In this document: piece by piece, positions 58,355-64,000 of the stretch | Position numbering within the stretch: the stretch's first letter is position 1 | How the letters are laid out: each line of letters opens with the position of its first letter | Assembly: GCA_016081115.2 (NCBI GenBank) | Contig: JABTTQ020002607.1 | Coordinates: 388,330 to 452,329 of the forward strand | Direction: 5' to 3' | Length of the DNA: 64,000 nt | DNA from: Rehmannia glutinosa | Taxonomy: Eukaryota > Streptophyta > Magnoliopsida > Lamiales > Orobanchaceae | Notes under the pieces: model-generated | What the model saw: the letters and a program-made list of their open reading frames with translations, nothing else | What the model was told of the DNA's origin: nothing | Database searches by the model: none | Translations under genes and position numbers: made by a program

Positions 58355-61086
58355 TTACTGAAACTGTGATCTGCTGTATCTATTCTTCCGGTGAACATTC
58401 AACAGCGTCGACGTTTTCTTGCGCGAAATCGTCTGCCATATCATATCCACAGCATCGTTCGGTTGAGATGGATACTGATATTCAAAGTGTCCACTGATAT
58501 TTTTAATTTCTCCCACATTTCGGTCCATTTCTCCCGTTTGATGCCTCTGAGAAAATTCAGAAGGTAGCCTTTTCTCACAGCATCTTCCGAGCGGACAAAT
58601 ACGCAGAATTCTGAATAGTCGAGAACATCTTCAAACGGTAGCTCGATTTCATCACTGATTATTACAGGAACACAGTGACTCGCGATGGCATCAAAGAGAC
58701 GATTCGACGAAGGGGTGTCACCTGCGATATTTAGGCAGAATTTGGACGAGGCCATCCCTTTGCCTGCTTCTTTTACGCCGTTTGATTGAACGCTTCCGAA
58801 TGTGAAATGAACGTCTTTTTCGATCCTTGAGAAGGTAGTATAGTTCTTGACGTATCACTCCGCCCTAAATATCCACCAAAACTACTTTTATTTTAAACAT
58901 AAACAGAAACAGAAATAGGCAAAGTAATAGTAATAAATCGTTCTCAACATTGAAATACCAGAAAAAAAAAAAAAAAAAAAGCAAACAAAAATAAAATAAA
59001 ATCCTTATTTCTTGCTGCTTTTTCCTACCTATAACTTCCCAATTGTATTTCTCCTTTTTCTTTCTCAAGTAATAATCCCCTTTTTTTCCATGAACAAGCC
59101 ACTTTTATTTGCACAATTGTATATTGGCATATTAATTTAATGAAAAGTGCATCAGGAAACTAAATACAATTACAACATAATTTCATGTGTTTCACACACA
59201 AATATGATAAAAAGAAATTATTTATTCAATTTTCAATATTACAAGACTGCATGTCATATAAATAACTTCATGGGGGTAATTACAAAAGTTACCCTGAGGT
59301 TTGGGGTCATTACAAAAACCCAACCAGAGAAGTTTCAAAATTAAAAAAAAAAAAAAAAAAAAAAAACCTGAAGTATGATTCTGTCTGAAATGTAAGGGGG
59401 TAACTGCAATATATTTACAAATGTAAAGGTGGTCTTTCAAATGTTTTTTTCTTATGAAGGGGGCAAAGTTTAATACAGAATCAAACCTCAAGAGGATTTT
59501 TGTAATTTTCGAAAACCTCTGGATTTTTTTGTTATTCGCTCAAACCTGGGGGGGTAGTTTTCATAATTATCCCTAACTTCATGTGCTCACACTCAATACT
59601 CAATAGCTACGTATATAATTGCTTCATAGGGAGTTTCCAAGGCCTATGTTCTGTATAATTGCTTTGAGTTATACTCTGACAGATAACTCCCTACAGTTCG
59701 GAGATACAACGAGTCAAATAATATTCCAAGGCTAGTTACATAGCATGTGTACAAGTTACAACGAACATACTGGAGGAAATCAACACTGGTTTAGTAACAA
59801 GGACAACTTTCTGGTTATTATTGTACTCGAAAGTTTCATGATCCATCAACATGAATAGAAAAATGTACCCTGAAAACTCAACTTATCTCGAGAATGAGAC
59901 AAATACTAAACGGCCATACTAAAGTAATTTCAGTCTTTAATAAGTGAATCAAATGTCACTCAATTAGATGCACAGAACCACCTAACATCTATGTTTATTT
60001 CCTGATACACATTCCACCACAAGATTTTAAAAGCATTATCACATAAAAAAAAAACGAGCATATTAAGGGGAAAAAGAGAAGGATAGTATAACTCACATCT
60101 TTCCGATAAATTGCTCCTTGAAATACACAACGTTGGACGTTCATCGAACGAGGCTGAATTTTCAACCGGAATTGTCCTCACCATATGCTTGTAAGGGGCA
60201 ATTACATCCTTCTTAAGGTTAGCTATTTTAGTCGAGTATCTCCCAAAATCCGAAAGCACAAACATGCAAGAACCAAGCTTTTTCCTAGCCGTTAACATGC
60301 TATTCGGGTGATGGGCTACAATCAAATGATCCCTCCCGCCCAATCGTCTCCACTCTTTTCTACCAAACAAAAACTCCACCAATTTTTCTTGCAACATTCT
60401 ATCTCCACTAGCTTTTTGCTTTTCGTGACGCTTCGAATGCCGATTATAACTCAGAGACGAGAAAAACGGCACAAATAATACATCTGCTTCACTCGAATTC
60501 ATTACTCTGATCGCACTACACGGCCTAACTACATTTTCGGTATTTGACGCTAAAAGATCAAGAGTTAGCCAATATTCAGTACTGTGCTGTAAATTTAGAC
60601 CACCAGGGTAAGATGGTATTCTCATTTGGTCACTTACATTAGGCCATGTTTGGTTCGCGCTTCCTTTCCAACCTAACAACCCGAAATGAAACTCGGGCGG
60701 CAAGTCGTACATGTATACCCTAAGAAGAGCTTGGCTTTTGTCACATTGTCTCTTCCTATGTTTTTCTGGTTCGTCTATAATCTTTTCGGGATTAGGAATT
60801 TGAGGAGCAATCTCATCAACGATAATATTTTGTTTCACCGACGTTTCGTTAGGGAAAACGGGACTATTAAGCGGACTTTTTGTGTATCGGCTTCTTTGAC
60901 ATTTGGTATTGGGTTAATTGATGTATTATTCACAAGAATGAACTGAAGAACTGATTTAGGAATTAAGGAACTGTCATTAAACTCTAGAAGGGATAATGAA
61001 GAGGAAATCAAAAGAAAGATCGAAAAGGCGATTAGGCAAGAAAGAAGCTTTGAGGGTAGAATGCTCTTTTCTGAAATCCAAGACAT
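58355..61086 (-). pseudogene. GT47 exostosin-family glycosyltransferase, apparent frameshifts
   Basis: GT47 proteins of this kind are Golgi enzymes that add sugars (for example arabinose) to cell-wall polymers. ATG 61086 gives a short cytosolic tail and one membrane anchor (LLSCLIAFSIFLLISSSLSLL). The exostosin domain follows: LLRVYMYDLPPEFHFGLLGW, EADVLFVPFFSSLSYNRHS, GRDHLIVAHHPNSM, CMFVLSDFGRYS. Exon 1 ends at 60097 with GTGAGT. Exon 2 (58864-58355) continues GGVIRQELYYLLKD, then CLNIAGDTPSSNRLFDAI, HCVPVIISDEIELPFEDVL and the stop TAA at 58355-58357. The frame changes near 60856, 60127, 58823 and 58502. Two of these are at short A/T runs, so sequencing error is as likely as true decay. 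It resembles the ARAD branch, but I would not fix the substrate. Confidence 0.8.
59272..59573. mobile_element. 9-bp-TSD MITE (MULE-like) in the GT47 intron
   Basis: GGGGGTAATTACAAAAGTTACC to CATAATTATCCC, with perfect TAACTTCAT duplications at 59263-59271 and 59574-59582. 302 bp, including a poly-A run near 59343. It lies within the single large intron (58865-60096). Confidence 0.9.
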
Positions 61087-61089
61087 CTT

Positions 61090-61889
61090 GAAAATCAGAA
61101 CTAATGCTATGTACTCTATTCAAGATCAAAATCAATGTTTTTTTTTTCCTACTAAGGCCAGAGGCAGAGGATATGGATTCTAAAGGCCAAATTCTATTGT
61201 TTTGAAGATGATTTTAATTATTATTCAACCTAATTCAAAGGTTTCAACTTCTAAAAACTCTTAGGAGACAGCAATTTAGCAATCTTTAATGATTCTAAAC
61301 AAGAAGGGAAAAATAAGGGAAAAAATAAGGGGAAAAAACAACTCACATGCAAAACCCAAAATTTGGCCTTTACAAAAGGCTTTTTGAGATACTTTCAATG
61401 TTGGTACCTTTTAAATAATATATTACAGTTAATCAAAAAAATTCAACCACCTCCATCAACCCTAACTAAACCCAGAACTAGAACAGCCTCTGTTTTCAAC
61501 CATAATAAATATCCTCAAATTGATATAAGAAACAGAGTCAATGTCCCGAAGAAATCAACCTGCAGACGTAAAACAAAAGAAAAAAAAACAAATAGCTTAT
61601 TGAGTATATTTACAACTTCCAGATAAAGTAATAAATCGTTGATTACAAGAAAAGTGTAAAACAAAATACTACCAAGAAATTACAAAAAAAAAATCTGAGA
61701 ATCTCAAAAGTATTATCAAGAAACAATTTTTTTATCTGGGCGATCAAGATTCATCATAAATTTATAAATAAGAGAAGTAAAAAACGGGAAAAAAAAAGAA
61801 AAGGTGGCAAAAATACCTTGGTGGTAGAGAGAAGTATATTCACATGGTGACGCAGCTTTTCCTATTTTCTGCGAAGTATGAATAACAAT
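61090..61889. other. Upstream region of the GT47 gene
   Basis: A/T-rich with purine runs. It should hold the 5' UTR and promoter of the minus-strand GT47 gene. I found no certain promoter element and no other gene. Confidence 0.45.
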
Positions 61890-61902
61890 GAGAATAAAAT
61901 GT

Positions 61903-62249
61903 AACCAGGTGGTTTCACCTGGCCACCACCACAAAGAATTGTGGGATGGAGTCGAGGGGTTCAAATCCCGCTCCATCAAATAGTGTTTGTGGGGTGGAGG
62001 TCGGGGTTTATATCTCTCGCTCCATCAAATTGCTCCCGGGCATACGCGAAAGTGAAGATTTGGTGGGAACTCATCTTGAATAAAGCATCCGTGTGGGTTC
62101 GATTCGGGAGAGATCGTTATTAGTAGATTGGGGAACATAACATAATTGTTTCTTTACCAGGAGGATCGGTTGTCTCGGAGTTGTTGTCTCCTCAAAAAGG
62201 CGCAGGCAGTTCTGTTCAAAAGCTTACCAAAAAAAAAAAAAAAAAAAGA
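61903..62249 (+). mobile_element. SINE with poly-A tail
   Basis: A 13-bp duplication GAGAATAAAATGT lies at 61890-61902 and 62250-62262. The body starts ACCAGGTGG (A-box-like) and has GGGGTTCAAATCCCGC near 61955, a good pol III B box. Two diverged copies of the GGTGGAG/GGTTCAAAT...CTCCATCAAAT block follow each other. It ends in about 19 A bases. This is a tRNA-derived SINE, about 347 bp. Confidence 0.85.
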
Positions 62250-62262
62250 GAGAATAAAATGT

Positions 62263-63330
62263 TGTCGATAAAAATATTAAATTTACAGCTTTGTATACAC
62301 ATACACATATATATAAAAATGGAAAATAAAAATTACATTCGATGGCCAGGCTTGTAATGTGAAACAAGTGTTGAGAGTAGGTTAAACAGACTTTTCTCGT
62401 GTCTCTTGTCCCAATGGCACTATACATCTTTACGTAATGAATCACTTTTTTCTATTTGTTTTCTTTTTTTATTTTTGGTCGATGAGTAGTTTGGTTGGAA
62501 AGGAAAATCTTTGCGTATATTGATGGGGTATTTAGGTGACCATTGACCAAGGACTTTTTCTTTGTTTGCTGTGTATTAGGTTCAACTTATTTAACTAATT
62601 AATTATTGAATAAAATAAATTAATTTAGTGGTGTTCCCCATGTTTTAAGAAGTTACCATTTTTCCTTTCCAAAAAAAAAAATGAAGTTACAAGTTTTCTT
62701 TATTTAATTGGTTTTTGTAAATTAAAAAGTGTTTTTTATTTATATATATACCCTCGGATTAAAATATTTTGAATTACACTCTAATAATGGTATTCTTTTA
62801 TATTAATCAACTGAAATTATAAATAATGAAAAACTTGTTAAATAAGCTAATCAACAATAACATATTATATCATATTTTCTCTTTTTTCTCTCTCAAAACT
62901 CTAGCCGCTTTTTGCTCTCCATCTTCTTCCTCTTTTCTTCTCTAGCTCATTCTTCATATGGGGAACGGGGGACATAATATTTATTGTTTTTAATCTAAAT
63001 AAATATGTCCCAATATGTGGTTTTTATTTGTTCCAAATATGTGGTTTTATTTGTCCCCTATATTTGGCTTTTTTTTCAGTTAAGAAGTTGTTCCATATGT
63101 GGAATTTTATTCAAAAGATCAGATAAGTCATTATCGGACGGTTCGTAACAGAAGCGACATCATCTTTGATACGTATTTTGTCCAACGTCCGTTGTGAAGT
63201 TTTGATTCTACTGATCAGTTAGATCTAATTAGGTTTAAGATTTTTGTTATAGATCTGTATAAATTTTCATTGATTTTCAAGTTTTATCCCACAACCTAAA
63301 TTTTAATTTTGAATGTTGACCATCACTTCC
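62263..63330. other. AT-rich intergenic DNA
   Basis: No gene or clear element. TATGTGG/TTTTATTTGT phrases recur near 63000-63110. Confidence 0.5.
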
Positions 63331-63398
63331 TAATTACCAAAGGTTGTGATTAGCCATTAGGGACTTTCCACTAGGAAGTGGTTCCCATTTGATCCAAT

Positions 63399-63465
<67 letters not shown>

Positions 63466-64000
63466 ATGAATCTCATTTGATTTGATTCCATTAAATATAA
63501 CCCAATCAAGAAAAAAAGGGACAATAAATTAGAGCGGAACACATATTCAACTGAACCAAATTATTCTTCTTCGTTCATCTTCATACTAAAAAACTATAAA
63601 AATATTTCACTACTCTATTAAACAAATACATAAAAAAAGGGTGATGAATGCTCTAAATTAGCATTAAATACTTAGTAAGTATGTAAGAATATATCAAACA
63701 AATCCATTAGTACATCTACCATGACAAGAACAATAAAAACATGATGAATATTCTAAATATGCATTAAATTATAGTAAATATGTATTAAAAATACTTCAAA
63801 TTTGCATGAACATATCAAACAACTTCATCTAATATATATTAACAAATAAACAAAACAAAAAAAGTATCATGTATGTTTCAAATAAGCACTAATTGTATAG
63901 TAAATGCAAGAAAAATCTAATTTATTTTATGTGTATTATATTTCTTCTAAAATACCAATGCACTTATAGAATACTAAATATGCATCAAATAAAGAATAAT
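63330..64000 (-). repeat. AT-rich repeat, reversed relative of 5430-6260
   Basis: Read on the minus strand, GGATCAAATGGGAACCACTTCC (near 63375-63396) recalls the start of the 5430 block. The motif TAAATATGCAT, the reverse of ATGCATATTTA, recurs near 63755 and 63979 with variants between. A (CA)n(TA)n microsatellite lies at 63401-63466. It continues off the right edge of the window. Confidence 0.35.
63401..63466. repeat. (CA)n(TA)n compound microsatellite
   Basis: About 18 CA-type units followed by about 13 TA units. The open frame across it is meaningless. Confidence 0.95.

Noticed and set aside
61950..61970. tRNA gene
   Set aside because: There is a B box but no cloverleaf. A poly-A tail and a 13-bp duplication show it is a SINE.
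63357..63542. Open frame with IYIYIY and VCVCVC repeats
   Set aside because: It is a translation of the CA/TA microsatellite.
1..64000. CRISPR array, bacterial operon or integrated plant virus
   Set aside because: There are no spaced direct repeats, no ribosome-binding pattern and no viral capsid, movement or replicase motifs. The reverse transcriptase found is Ty1/copia with LTRs.

Overview
This is nuclear DNA from a flowering plant, most likely a eudicot. The evidence is AT-rich intergenic sequence, GT-AG introns, a CLE signalling peptide of the CLE45 type, a plant-specific DEMETER/ROS1-type DNA glycosylase gene, a GT47 exostosin-like glycosyltransferase gene, and many plant transposon families. 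I saw no prokaryotic feature, rRNA, tRNA gene or CRISPR array.

Layout. 0-3.3 kb: an L1-type LINE ORF1 on the minus strand, split by foreign sequence that ends in a CACTA terminus. 3.8-8 kb: small repeats, an old LTR fragment and a long GA microsatellite. 8.1-21.9 kb: a DEMETER/ROS1-like 5-methylcytosine DNA glycosylase gene (plus strand, about 18 exons). The glycosylase, Fe-S and C-terminal exons are recognisable, but a 7-bp duplication, two in-frame stops and a probable lost splice donor break it. Its last intron holds a 5.0 kb Ty1/copia element inside a small 9-bp-TSD MITE. 23.6-26.1 kb: hAT-type MITEs and another LINE ORF1 relic.

26.75-53.54 kb is the most unusual part. Two copies of one very large PIF/Harbinger-type transposon (12.3 and 13.2 kb) lie in inverted orientation, 1.3 kb apart. 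Each has matching terminal inverted repeats and a 3-bp TAA/TTA target duplication. Besides the usual Myb/SANT protein and DDE transposase, each carries the same extra gene series: a small GRF zinc-finger protein with a C-terminal membrane segment and three further Myb/SANT-like genes. The two copies have decayed differently. The GRF gene is open in both, and one extra Myb/SANT-like gene is still open in each copy.

53.7-64 kb: a hAT element, four 9-bp-TSD MITEs, an intact CLE45-like gene (56.6 kb), a minus-strand GT47 gene with several apparent frameshifts (58.4-61.1 kb), a SINE with a 13-bp target duplication, and AT-rich sequence.

Most of the window is mobile DNA at different stages of decay. 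Only the CLE peptide gene looks like a clean host gene. The glycosylase and GT47 genes are host genes that are broken as sequenced. All calls come from reading the sequence. Nothing was checked by alignment or database search.
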